A DNA stretch of 64,000 nucleotides, from NCBI RefSeq assembly GCF_026745355.1, contig NC_079210.1, positions 18,332,271 to 18,396,270 of the forward strand, read 5' to 3'. Below, in pieces: positions 36,654 through 47,460 of this stretch. This stretch comes from Beta vulgaris subsp. vulgaris (taxonomy: Eukaryota > Streptophyta > Magnoliopsida > Caryophyllales > Amaranthaceae). The stretch's first letter is position 1; every line of letters starts with the position of its first letter. The notes beneath the pieces are model-generated. The model was not told the DNA's origin and made no database searches. It saw only the letters and a list, made by a program, of their open reading frames with translations. The translations under genes and the position numbers were made by a program.

Positions 36654-37624
36654 GGGAAATTTTTTCAGGTATCCCTGAGGTTTGACGTAATTCTCAAATA
36701 GCTCCTCACATTTGGGGAATTCCTCAAATACCCCTGAATTTTGACTTTATGCTCAAATTTTCCTTACTATTAGTGGAGCCCTAACGATGTTAGGCTTTTT
36801 TTTTCTCTCTCTCTCCATCTTCATCTTCTTCATCTCTCCTCCCACCATCCTCCATTAATGACATCTTAAACCTTTAATTTTCCCTTTCTCCTTCGACCTA
36901 CATGCCTTTCTCTCTCCTCCTCATCTTCATCTTGTTCATCTTTTTTTACGTTCATGTGAGAATTAGTTATGGCAATTTTAATATGTCTCCACCATCCTTT
37001 TTCAACCCCTCTTAAAACCCTCCTCTCCATCTTCTTCCTCTCTCTCTCCTAAACTTCACAACCCCTTCAACTTTATTGCTCCTTGTTCTCATAACACTAT
37101 TTAAGCGCAAACCCAAAAAAACCCAACCCCTCAACATTGAGAAGAAGAAAATAAAATCCAGGCTAAGTTTCCATGACCAAATCCACAAAAATGGACTATA
37201 AACCCATTTCTAAAACCTAGGAAATCCTGTGGTAGCTTCAACAACAAGAAGAACAACAACAAGCACCAATAATTTTGGGAGAATTTTAGAAGGAGAAAGA
37301 ATTAACTTCACCATCATAAAAAAATTGGGGAAATTCACAAGATGAAGACGGAGTGGAGAGAGAAAAGCATGTAGCATGTAGGTGAACGGAGAGAGAGAAA
37401 AGTGGAGGTTTAGGATGCCGTTAGTGGAAGATGGTGAGATGAGAGATGATGAATATGGAGATGGAGACGTAAAAGAGAAAAAAACCTAACGCGTTAGAGA
37501 TACGTCAATAGTAAGGTCATTTTGAGCACAAAGTCAAAGTTCAGGGGTATATGAGGAATTCCTCAAATGTGAGGGGCAATTTGATAACTACGACAAACCT
37601 CAGGGGTACCTGAGAAATTTTCCC
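36654..37624. mobile_element. Mutator-like long-TIR foldback element
   Basis: 971 bp with long imperfect terminal inverted repeats: left GGGAAATTTTTTCAGGTATC, right (reverse complement) GGGAAAATTTCTCAGGTACC; similarity extends inward for over 100 bp (CCTCAAATACCCCTGAA / TTCAGGGGTATATGAGG). Flanking 9-mers TTATCTGAT and TTGTCATAT match at 6 of 9 positions, consistent with an old 9 bp Mutator-type duplication. The integrase frame resumes at ILHGVPCSIVSDR. No transposase inside. Confidence 0.8.
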
Positions 37625-38405
37625 TTGTCATATTGCATGGAGTGCCATGTTCTATTGTATCAGATCGTGACTCGAGATTCCAAGCGAGGTTTTAGAAAGA
37701 GTTGCAAAAGGCCCTTGGCACGAGGCTGGATTTCAGCACTGCTTTTCATCCAGCAACAGATGGTCAAACAGAAAGAACCAGTCAGACTCTTGATAATATG
37801 TTGAGGGCATGTGTATTGGATTTTCAAGAAAGTTGGGAGAAATACTTGCCATTAGTTGAATTGTCTTACAACAACAACTATCAAGCTAGCCTCTAAATGA
37901 CGCCATACGAAGCCTTATACGGAAGAAGATGTAGAACACCCTTGTGTTGGAGTGACATTGATGAAGCACAAATAATTGGACCTGACTTGATACAAGAAAC
38001 AACGAAAAAAGTATGATTAATTCAAGGCAGGATGAAAGATGTATAGAATAGGCAAAAGAGCTATGCAGACGGTTGAAGGAGACCATTGGAGTTCGAAGTA
38101 GGTGTTCATGTTTTCTTGTAGGTTTCAGCTACTAAGGGTATTATGAGATTTGGTAAATCTGGTAAGCTAAGTAGAAGGTATATTGGTCCATATGAGATTC
38201 TAGAACTGACTTGGATAAAGTTCATAATCTTTTACGCGTGTTAATGTTGTGGAAGTATATACCAAATCATAGCCACGTTACACAGCCGCTGCAGCTAAGG
38301 AATGAATTGACTTATGAAGAGAAATCGATTGGAATCCTTGATCGTCGAGAAAAACAACTACAAACAAAGTAATTCCTATGGTTAAGATTTTATGGGCTAA
38401 TTTAT
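37625..38405 (+). pseudogene. gypsy integrase C-terminal half
   Basis: Continues the core with SIVSDRDSRFQARF (second catalytic Asp, about 37660), FHPATDGQTERTSQTLDNML (last catalytic Glu, about 37745), SYNNNYQASL and PYEALYGRRCRTPLCW, then the C-terminal module (RYIGPYEILE near 38175; LDRREKQL near 38340). Stops at about 37690 and 37896 and several frameshifts. No chromodomain can be made out before homology ends. Confidence 0.88.
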
Positions 38406-38429
38406 CAAATTAGGTAAATTGTGTATAAA

Positions 38430-39090
38430 TTTTGCTACGTAATTCATAATATTATGATTTTTATACCGTTGGAGAGTACTCGAAATATCCTTTGAAAATA
38501 AGATCCATTTACAATATAGTTCGATAGCTTAAGAAATGGAGAGCACCGTGTCGTACTATCATGTCATGCATCTTTATTTTTAGCTTTTAAAAAAATAGAA
38601 TTCTAAGTAGATTTAAATACATATAATGAGTTGTAGATAAGGGAATATTAGTGTTTGGTTTTGAATGAACAACCTAAATTATTATATTATGGAAAATTTA
38701 TATAACTTTTGCTACATAATTCGAAATAATATAATTTTTGTACCACTGGATTGTGCCTGAAATATGCTTCGAAATAAGATCCATTTACAATATAGTTCTA
38801 CACCTTATGAAATAAAGAACGCCGCGTAGTATTGTCATGTCATAAATTTTTATTTTAAATATTGTAAAAAAGTAGAGTTCTACATATAGTTAAATACATA
38901 AAATGAGTTTTGGATTGGGAGAAATTAGTGTTTCGTTTTGAACAAATAACCTAAACTATTATATTATGCAATTAAATATAACTTTTGCTACCTAATTCAA
39001 AACATTATAATTCTCTTACCATTGAAGAGTGTTTGTATTATGCTTCAAAATAAGATCCATCTACAATATATAGGTTTACAAATCATGAAT
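38430..39090. repeat. ~277 bp tandem repeats (about 2.4 copies)
   Basis: The word TTTTGCTAC starts at 38430, 38707 and 38983 (periods 277 and 276). Each unit has AATAAGATCCAT(T/C)TACAATATA, CATGTCAT and AACCTAAA(T/C)TATTATATTATG. Units are roughly 75-80% alike by eye. Non-coding. Confidence 0.85.
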
Positions 39091-39745
39091 ATATATTTAT
39101 TTAGATGAATTGTAAGATACTATTTAGTCTTTTTTTTTAAAATATAATAATTACTATAAGTATAGTAAACTATATATATGTGTGATTATAGCCTTTGATC
39201 AAAGGTCCGATTTACGGGATCAAATATATTATTTTTCAAAACTTCAGTCTTATTCAATGAATCAAAACAATTAGTATTGCGACAAAATTTGTTATGGAAA
39301 CTTTGTTGTTAGAACAAAAACTAAAATCTATATATTGATAAAGTTACATATATATTGGATTTTGGATGATGAAAAAGTAGAGTTTGATTTTAAAAATAAC
39401 CTTAAAATATTATATAGATTTTCAACTATTCGTTACAATAAAAGAAAACGAAGAAAGTATATAAATACAATGGTGTTGAGAGATCTTATTTCACAACAAT
39501 ACAAAATCAACTATGTAAATCAAATTTAAGCAATAAATACGTGCAACGGACGGGATTCAAATCCAGTATATAGTATAGATACACAATACAACTACACAAG
39601 ACCAGAGGAGACGAAAAAGGTCTCAAACTCTCAACGGCTCAACGCTTTCCTTTCTTACAAAGATCATAACCCTCAAGGCCTCAACTCAACCCAACTCTGC
39701 AAAACCCTCCTTTTTCTCTCTCCTATGTGATAATAGTAACCGACG
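39091..39745. promoter_or_regulatory. Upstream region of the BAP31-like gene
   Basis: AT-rich flank, possible repeat end at 39535-39575 (ACGTGCAACGGACGGGATTC). The last ~150 bases before the ATG (about 39600-39745) turn C-rich with CT-rich runs (CCTTTTTCTCTCTCC), typical of a plant 5' leader. No TATA box can be assigned with confidence. Confidence 0.45.
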
Positions 39746-42700
39746 ATGATTCACCTATTATTCTCAGTGATCTTCATGGAAATGGCAGTAATTCTGCTAC
39801 TTCTCTTCAGAACCCCGCTAAGAAAACTTGTGATTTTGGGGTTAGATCGGATGAAACGAGGTAGAGGACCAATAGTTATTACAACAGTTGGTGGAACTAT
39901 TCTTGTTTTGCTCGTTACCACCATCTCAACTATCGTTAACATCCAGCAACGCGACATCGAACCCGGAACTATTAATCCGACTGATCAGATTTTGTTCACA
40001 CGCAGTCTTCTCGATGCTTCTCTTATGGGTAACCCATCTTCTCACCTTTTTTTTTTCTTTTACTTTGTAGAAAATTAGTTGGATTTCAAAAGTAGTTTTT
40101 AGGGAAATAAAATTGAAATATTACTTTCGAATTGTTTTTGGTTATCTTTAGTTGGAACTTGGAAGATAGTAGTATGACAGTATCTAGTTGCATTTACACT
40201 CTTTTTGTTCTTATTTCTTCTTTTGGTGTGCAAATGAGGGACTAAGCGTGATGTAGACGAGATTCGATCCAATGTTTTGAGTACTACCCCTTCAACACAT
40301 TTTTGTGTAATATATGGGGTTGTGTATTTTTGTGGCCAAATACCGTGTTTATAAGGAGTTGTTTAGATGCTTCAATCCATTATACTATGGTGGTTTGATT
40401 TGGACGATGAAATAGTTGATTGGTTTTTTTTACATATTTTGGTTTTTGGGTCAATAATAGGAATCTTTATATTTGGATTTTTAGATTAGATATGGAATGT
40501 GATTATTCTGTCTTGAAAATCTGAAAATGTAGAATTCAAATTTGTAACGGGAATGTCATCTAAACAGTTTGATAACAACGGAGTACATGCTTTCGAATCT
40601 CGTATCTTGAACAATATTATCTAGGCTGAGTCTTGATCAATAAGAACAACGGACTTGCTAGGCTGGCCCCTAGTAGTATAAGATTTCCAGCCTTCTCTTT
40701 TTAACCTTTAAACATGAATAACATGCTAATTATATTACTTCCTTGTTATGTGTATGGGGGTTCCTGAATACTGTTTAAACTTTCTCTAAATACAGCCAAA
40801 ATGAAAATATAAGAATTTTTTTTGGATTATTCAACTAGGATAATACAAACTTTGGCCATTTTGCCTTAATAATATAAAGTTTCAATTATTATTTAATATT
40901 TCAAACTTTATACCAAAATTTTAGAGTAGGTCAATATGACTTATAATCTATAAGACAAGTAAAAAGAATTTTAAAATTTTAAAAAAAGAACAAAATCTCT
41001 TTCTCTCTCCTTCCCCTTTCACAACCACTTGAAACCAGCCCCTTTCCCACCAACGAAACTACCCACCACAACCACTAAACCACCAAAAAAAGGGCAACCC
41101 TCATCAATGGCAGACAACGAAGCAACACTCTCCAATGGTATTTCCATCGAGTTAGACCACGTGAACATCCTGCGGAGAACACAACCTCTGTCGCCGAATT
41201 TGACGAGCTCAATCTGAACCACCTCACCCCAACCCTCCCAGTCCCCGCAGCCCCTCCCACCCATAAATCGACCCCGACCCCACGGCCACTCCGCCACCAT
41301 CGAAACCACCCTAGCTTGATGTGAGATGGGCCAGCTTCATGGGTACCCATCTAAACTTCAGCAAAGGGTCAGTTTTGATCCAATTTATTACCCTCAGAAT
41401 TGGCACTAAACAATCTATAAATCTCATAATCACTCCCAATTGTACCCCAATCATAGTTCTTCAGTGAACATTTAAACCTTTCGAAGTTTTTCATCGTTCC
41501 AAAAAAACCATTAGCCGCCCTTATCGCCTAACTCTTCTTATTCAACAATGAAACTAAACAAACACAACGAAAATCAAGAAATGGGTAGTATAGTTAAGTA
41601 TGAAACATGATCATCAAACTCGTTAGTTATTGGAAAACACCCAATTTCACCGGAAGAGAGAGAAAACACCCCCTTCTACCAAAATCCACAATTTTTTTAT
41701 TTAAGAAAAAGATTGAATATTGAACAAAATACCGAGAAATTTATTGATACCCAGCAATATAGATGGTGTGATGAAGTAAAAGGGGAAGATTTAAATAGGC
41801 AAGAGGTTGTTTGATTGTTGAAGAGGGAAGAGGGGAAGGAGTTGCCAGCACACGAGCTTGATGTGAGAAAGAGAGGGGAAATAGGGGGAGAGAAGAGAGA
41901 GAGTGGAGGGAGAGCAGAAAGAGTTTAGAGGTGAAGGAGTTTGGGCGGGTTGATTTGGTGGTTTTCGGGGGACGGGGAGGGGATAAGGGTGGTTCTTGGA
42001 GTATGGGATGGGAGGGGGTGGTCTTTGATGGGCAAGGATTGGGGGAGGGGGGTTTCTCGATGGGTAGGGGCCAGGAGTGGGGGAGAGAGAAAAAGGATCA
42101 GCGGGAGGGAAAGGTGGAGGAGAGATAAAAAGAAAAAAGTTTGTGTTGTTTATGAAGATTTAAATAAAACTTAAAAACCCAACCGATGAAATAACGACAT
42201 GTGTCCCGGTCAGTGCCATGCCAGCTAGTTCACCTCCTACCACAAGCTCAACAACCGGTAACGATCGACTCAGGAAAAATCATAAAAAATAGTTTGACAT
42301 ATTAAATAATAATCAAAAGTTTGTATAATTGCAGGCGAAGCGGCCAAAGTTTGCCTTATTCAAGTGAAATAATCTTTTTTTTTTCGTTCTTACTCCTGCT
42401 ATAATTTTGTTCTCTCATTTTCTTCTTCCCTAGGCCACTATAGTATACAAGCATAACATAGTTAAGTGATGCTTGCTCTATGTAATGGCTGATAGCAACC
42501 ATAGGAAGATGATTTTTTCAAGGCAAATATTTTCTTTCATTGTAATTACTCGCAGAAACCTCTGTTATTCATTCAGAATATATCGCTGCGAAAAGAAACC
42601 ACCGGTAAACTAAATCGGTAGAATTAATCTCCTATTGGTCGGAACACCCAATTAAAACTCAATATTACTTGAACAGTTCTTTGGTAGAAATCAGTTCTAA

Positions 42701-45459
42701 CTGGAAGAACCTTTTTGTGCTCTAACACTGACTGAGTGAATTGCAGTTCCAGCAAAAATAAAATGAATGAAAAGAAGTGAAATTGCAGCACACTATACAA
42801 AAGAATTTATACTAAGCAATGAAAAGATAGAAATCTCTATCAATATCTATAGGTGGTAAATAATCAAACAAGGGTATAGAAGTCTTTTTTAACATTATTC
42901 ATGCTATTTAATGATTCTGTATTTAGGGGGATTTTACCTATATTTAACACCTATGAAGTGTATTACTCTAGGACTGTATTTTGCGATTGCATCTGTTGTG
43001 ACTATGGGCTCAATGCTGAAGCTAAACGGAGCGTCATAAAAATCTAAGAGTTCCTTGCTAATTGGAAAATTCGTCAGCGAAGTTTTATGGCACAAGATTT
43101 TTGCAACTTATATTAACTTGAGACTTGAGAGTTGCAGAATAATATCATTTGTTTGATTGTTTGGGGGTCGGGGTAGGGGTCATTACTGCGGTTATTTTGA
43201 GCTGCAGAAAGTCTGAAGCTCATTGGTTTTTGTAAAATTCAATGATCTTGTGAGATGCAGCTGGAAGTCTTGTTTTTTGTAATCCTTCACTTTTTGAGGT
43301 TGTTTGGTATGAGAAAATTTAATGTAGGAAACGGTTTAAATAAGTGTTTCTATTTCTAATTGTTTGGCATGAATGTTATGTAACAAATACCGTTTCATGA
43401 GGGAAACATAATACCCCCATTTGTTACCCCTTATCAAACTAGTGGAAACAAATTACATTTTCTTCCTCAATCATAAACCTCTCAATTGTTTCCATTCCAC
43501 TAAGATACCAAACAACTATTAAAGGTAACAATTATTATTTCCATTTCCCGTCCCTTTTCAAATCCTTTCCATTCTGTTTACATTGATTATACCAAAAGCC
43601 CCCTTATAGTTGGTTAGCTCAACTGCCCATTGCAGCCACAAATATCTGAATTAGCTAATTGCATGCAGTCAACTAGTTGTAGGTCAAATTTTCTGGGTTT
43701 TTGAGCTGCGGAAAGACTGAAGCTCGGTGGTTTTTGCATGATCAGCTGAAAGTCTTTTGTTTTTTGTAATCCTTTTCTTTACTTTTATAGTTGGTTAGAT
43801 CAACTGCCCATTGAAGCTACAAATATCTAAATTAGCTAATATGTAGGCAGACAACTAGTTGTAGCCTTAACTTGTAGGTCAAATTTCTGGGATATGAGAA
43901 AGCCCAAGAGGAGACTCTATTCTCGGTATTCAGCCAATCACTTAGACTGGCTTGAGCTAAGTGGTATGGTAAGGCCTTTGAGGCAGTGCCATATGTTGAA
44001 TATTCTATTGATCCAATCCAGTTTAGGCAAGTCCCCACAGTTGATTCGTGCTAAAGCAGGCCGCTCTGGAGAGTAGGATCTCTGGCTTGCTGCTGTTTGC
44101 GTAGTGTGCTCTGCCCTTTCTAGCTGGCAAGTAAGCACAGCACAGCAGCATGAATCTTTCGCTCTAATCCCACCAGTGGTTTTTTGGGGGGGGGGGGGGG
44201 GGGATTCCCTAAAAAGCCCAGGTCGTGATTGGCCAAGAGGACCCTCTTTGAGATTGAGATCTCAGCTGAAATTGCAAAGGTTTCTTAAAGTCGGCACCTC
44301 GAGTTCATATTCTTGTGTGTATTTTCTGGTCTTAAAAACTCCACAAGCTAGGTTGCATTGCTTTTAGAAACGTTATTATGTGTCATATCCTTGGCTTTTT
44401 AGCTTTAGTTAAATGCAAGTTATCAACATGTCCCGTCAAAAAAACAAGCTATTAACAAGTTCCTTCAAGCTTGGAAATTCGCACCTTCTACTGAGCTTGT
44501 TATTAGTAACGAATATGCAAGACCACAGATGAGGACTAGAGTTACAAGATACCCAGCATAATGGGGATTAAATTGTTGCCTTGTCTGCTAGTACTTCCTC
44601 TATTTCATAATACTCGCTACACTTTCCATTGTGGGAAGTTTCACATTATTTGCTACACTTCCTTTTTGGACAATAAACTCTCTCTATCTCTCTCCTCTCA
44701 CATGGGTCCCTTTTCTTTTTACTCTCTACCTCTTTCTTCTCCAAAACTTGCCTAGGAGTCCGTGAATTGAGAAGCGTAGCGAGTAATATGTAATGGAGGA
44801 AGTAGCAATTATCTATGAATTTTATGGCATTAGATGGAGCGTACTGTGGAAAAGGATGATATGCATTCTTTCCTCAAAGTATATTATAGCCATGATAATA
44901 AAATAACTTTGGACGTTGTGTGTCTCTATATGTGTTTCTTGATTATTTGATTCTCACATGTCTTCCTATCTAGTCTCATTTTTGCAGCTATACATACACA
45001 AATGGAAAAATTGGGCTTATGTGTGAAGCAAGATTACTATGGGTTATTGACAGAAAAGCTAACTGATTCCGTGCAGGGTTTATCTTATTCCTGGGACTGA
45101 TGATGGACAGATTGCACCATTACATCAGAGAACTCCGCTTACTTAGAAAGACAATGGAGGCTGTAAAGAAACAAAACCGAAGTTTTGATGATGCCAAGAA
45201 TGGAAGTTCAGAGGAGCTTAAAGCCATGGAGGAGGAGGTTGCTACCCTGAAGTCTAGGATCAAGACCATGGAGTCTGAATGTGTGGCGAAAACAGATGAG
45301 ATAAAAGCTTCAGAATCTAAATCCGAGGCGTTGAAAAAGCAATCAGAAGGCTTACTTCTTGAATATGATAGGCTGCTTGAGGATAACCAGAGCCTTCGTG
45401 GCCAGTTGGAGGAAATTGGTCAAAGCCTTGCGAATTCTGATGGAAAGAAAAACATGTAA
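39746..45459 (+). CDS. BAP31-like endoplasmic reticulum membrane protein (two exons)
   Basis: Exons 39746-40028 and 45077-45459 join in frame (GT at 40029, AG at 45075-45076) to a 221-residue protein, the usual length of plant BAP31 (B-cell receptor-associated 31-like) proteins. Three hydrophobic segments (about residues 2-21, 41-66, 88-103) form the membrane domain; LDRMKRGRGP and NPTDQ lie between them. Residues ~104-215 are a charged heptad-rich coiled coil (HHYIRELRLLRKTMEAVKKQ ... LLLEYDRLLEDNQSLRGQLE). The protein ends KKNM, a KKXX di-lysine ER-retrieval signal. Animal BAP31 acts in ER export and quality control; the plant role is less clear. No stop or frameshift, so this looks a functional host gene, the only one in the window. 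The 5048 bp intron carries several transposons. Confidence 0.95.
40824..42375. mobile_element. Long inverted-repeat element with G/C-rich cargo in the BAP31 intron
   Basis: About 1.55 kb. Left arm GGATTATTCAACTAGGATAA ... ACAAACTTTGGCCATTTTGCC; right arm, reverse-complemented, GATTATTTCACTTGAATAAG ... CAAACTTTGGCCGCTTCGCC; both then contain ATTATTATTTAATAT(T/G)TCAAAC-like words. T-runs flank both sides (40816-40823; 42375-42384), so a duplication cannot be read. The interior (41000-42130) is unlike the AT-rich surroundings: a CT-rich leader-like tract, an ATG at 41107 with a 36-codon open frame, and a G-rich right half. It looks Mutator-like; capture of host sequence is possible but unproven. 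Confidence 0.65.
43195..43891 (+). repeat. Tandem duplication in the BAP31 intron
   Basis: Two copies of a ~195 bp unit: 43195-43697 (interrupted by a MITE at 43296-43603) and 43698-43891. Shared words: TTTTGAGCTGC, GTTTTTTGTAATCCTT, TAGTTGGTTAG, TCAACTGCCCATTG, ACAACTAGTTGTAG-like, GTAGGTCAAATTT. The second copy lacks the MITE. Confidence 0.85.
43296..43603. mobile_element. Tourist-like MITE with a paralogous empty site
   Basis: 308 bp. Left end GAGGTTGTTTGGTATGAG, right end (reverse complement) GGGGGCTTTTGGTATAATC. The undisrupted copy reads CTTTTATAGTTGG at 43783-43795, giving TTA as probable target (TTA at 43604-43606; TTT on the left). The interior holds a partial foldback around GTTTCC/GGAAAC words. 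Confidence 0.75.
44181..44202. repeat. Homopolymer G run in the BAP31 intron
   Basis: An unbroken run of about 20 G. It could form a G-quadruplex and its length is likely to be variable or misread. Confidence 0.8.
44594..44802. mobile_element. Stowaway-like MITE
   Basis: 209 bp, ends CTTCCTCTATTTCATAATAC and (reverse complement of right) CTTCCTCCATTACATATTAC, both leading into CTCGCTACACTT / CTCGCTACGCTT. TA on both sides (44592-44593 and 44803-44804). Stowaway/Tc1-mariner type, inside the BAP31 intron 270 bp before exon 2. Confidence 0.9.
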
Positions 45460-45927
45460 AGCAAATACACCATGAATTTCAAACTTGCTCAACCTTTTTT
45501 ACTTGTTTTTTTGGGTGTAAATCTCTGCCTAACTGGAAGATCCTGTGCTAGCAGATTCCTTGTTGTGTCACTGGTGCGTTAGTTAAGATAGTTTCAGTTT
45601 TTCTGGTATATCAACCTCCCGATGTAATAGACCTGCCCACCCAATTGCATCTCTAAATTTCTGGTTTTCACAAAGGACATGTCTGAAGTTTTTCCTAACC
45701 CCAATGTCATAATTCAATCAACTTTAATACTTTTTCTTTTGACGAGAACCTTAATACGATGTAGATCTGATATAATCTACCGCGAATCAAGGAACGAAGT
45801 ACTCCAAATTGAAGCTGAGAAGCCCCACCTCTCAAGTTGCTTAAAACAGAAGCTATGTAATCAGCTAAACTCTGCCTTCATTTTTTCAAGATTACCACTA
45901 GTGTATTGCAGGAAACTATTACGGGGG

Positions 45928-46164
45928 GTTCGGATCCTCTAGAGTTTTATGAAAACTCTACAAAGTAGAGTTGAATCTTGATCATATATTATAAAATCAA
46001 GGGCTCATGATTAGTGGGAAAAGAAAAGATATGGGCAGGATATTCGGGGGAAAATAGGGGGATTCTTTGGAAAGAAAATACAAGCCTTTGATTTCTTAAT
46101 CAACGAATGATATTTAACGAACTCTACCGTGTAGAGTTATTTTGGAACTCTAGAGGATCTCAAC
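45928..46164. mobile_element. hAT-like MITE
   Basis: 237 bp, left end GTTCGGATCCTCTAGAGTTT, right end (reverse complement) GTTGAGATCCTCTAGAGTTC, both then with AACTCTAC. A 7 bp duplication ACGGGGG flanks it (45921-45927 and 46165-46171), extendable to 8, as for hAT elements. Lies 470 bp downstream of the BAP31 stop codon. Confidence 0.8.
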
Positions 46165-46339
46165 ACGGGGGGGGGGGGTGTTAAGTAATTAATGATGCAC
46201 TGGAATTGGACTTTTTTTCTGTGTTCTTTCATGGGCTGAACTCATGGAAAACAGAGACGGTCCATGTTTATTGCTAAGATGAGGTCATTCAGCTTCTGAA
46301 CCATGGTTAAGGCGTATTTTTGTGCACTTGAAATATATA

Positions 46340-46545
46340 CTTCCTCCGTTTTCTTACTTGCAACACTTTTTTTATTAACTCCAATGCAAAATTTTGGGTA
46401 GGAGAGAGGTAGAGGAAAAAAAAGAGGACCCTATGTGATTGGAGAGAGATAGAGAGAAAGGTAAAGCAAAAGTAGAAAGTGTTGCAAGTAATTAATTATT
46501 TCTCTTTTACGAAAGTGTTACAAGTAAAAAAAAAAATGGAGGAAG
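46340..46545. mobile_element. Stowaway-like MITE
   Basis: 206 bp, ends CTTCCTCCGTTTTCTTACTT and (reverse complement of right) CTTCCTCCATTTTTTTTTTT, followed by GCAACAC / GTAACAC. Flanked by TA (46338-46339 and 46546-46547). Confidence 0.9.
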
Positions 46546-47138
46546 TATTATAAAATTGGCCAACATATGCTCTAAGTATGCTACTAAATACATGTTCTAA
46601 ATCAAGTGAAAGTATTGTATCAGACGATCTGACCGAAACTTTCGGTCGGACAACAACAACAACAACCCACAACTTTCTCTCTCCTGCATCTGGGTGTGCT
46701 TCCTGTAATTCCAGGTTTCTTGGAATTTCTTGGGATATTATTCTCTTCGGTACGTATACACTTTTATGCTACTGTAGTAACAATTGTGAACAATTGTGAT
46801 AGTAATAATTTAAAAAAAAAGGTAGAGGTTTGGCTAAGATTTGTGAAAACCATTCTTGAATATGCCGAATCTTAAGAGGAAACCGATGGCGATAACCACC
46901 AAGATGAGGCAAATACATAACATGCAAATCTTACTAGGATAACACATCTTTCTTTCTGCTTTATGCTTCTTTCTCTCTTTTCATTCCTCTGCTCTGAATT
47001 TTGATTTGGTGGCAAGTAGTGTAAAGGAATTTGGTATTTGGTAATCTAATTTGGTGAGAGATTACTTGACTTTGAGGGGGAGGGGTGAGGTAGGAGTAGA
47101 GAAGAAGATAGTAATAATTTGGTGAGAGATTACTTGAC
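46546..47138. other. Intergenic, short repeats only
   Basis: Contains (CAA)n at 46650-46664, a short hairpin GACCGAAACTTTCGGTC at 46630-46646, and two copies of TTTGGTGAGAGATTACTTGAC (about 47050 and 47118). No gene seen. Confidence 0.5.
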
Positions 47139-47460
47139 TTTCAGTTGGTGTGTAAATTCTTTCAGCTTGTGTTGTTTTTCTTTCATTTGGTCTTCTGTGT
47201 TATTTCAGTTGGTGTGTAAATTTTTTCAGCTTGTGTTGTTTTTCTTTCATTTGGTCTTCTGTTGACTTTCAGCTGGTGTATAAATTCTTTCAGCTTGTGT
47301 TGTTTTTCTTTCATTTGGTCTTCTGTGTTCTTTCAGTTGGTGTGTAAATTCTTTCATCTTGTGTTATTTTTCTTTCATTATTTGGTCTTCTGTGTTCTTT
47401 CAGTTGGTGTGTCTTTTCTTTCACCTTGTGTTGTTTTTTCTTTCACATGGTCTTCTATTT
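47139..47460. repeat. 64-bp minisatellite (five copies)
   Basis: The word TCAG(T/C)TGGTGT begins at 47141, 47205, 47269, 47333 and 47400, periods 64, 64, 64 and 67. Each unit also has TTTCAGCTTGTGTTGTTTTT and TTTCATTTGGTCTTCTGT. Open frames across it (Phe-rich) are artefacts of the repeat. Confidence 0.92.

Larger units (their letters stand above)
28577..38405 (+). mobile_element. Decayed Ty3/gypsy chromovirus-like element, triply interrupted
   Basis: Interior runs gag, protease, reverse transcriptase, RNase H, integrase in gypsy order. It is broken by a solo LTR (29845-33253), a second solo LTR (34685-35392) and a Mutator-like foldback element (36654-37624); the coding homology resumes exactly across each. 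It stops near 38405 within the integrase C-terminus (after EEKSIGILDRREKQLQTK and PMVKILW), with no 3' LTR, so the end was deleted or replaced by the 277 bp repeats. Confidence 0.9.
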
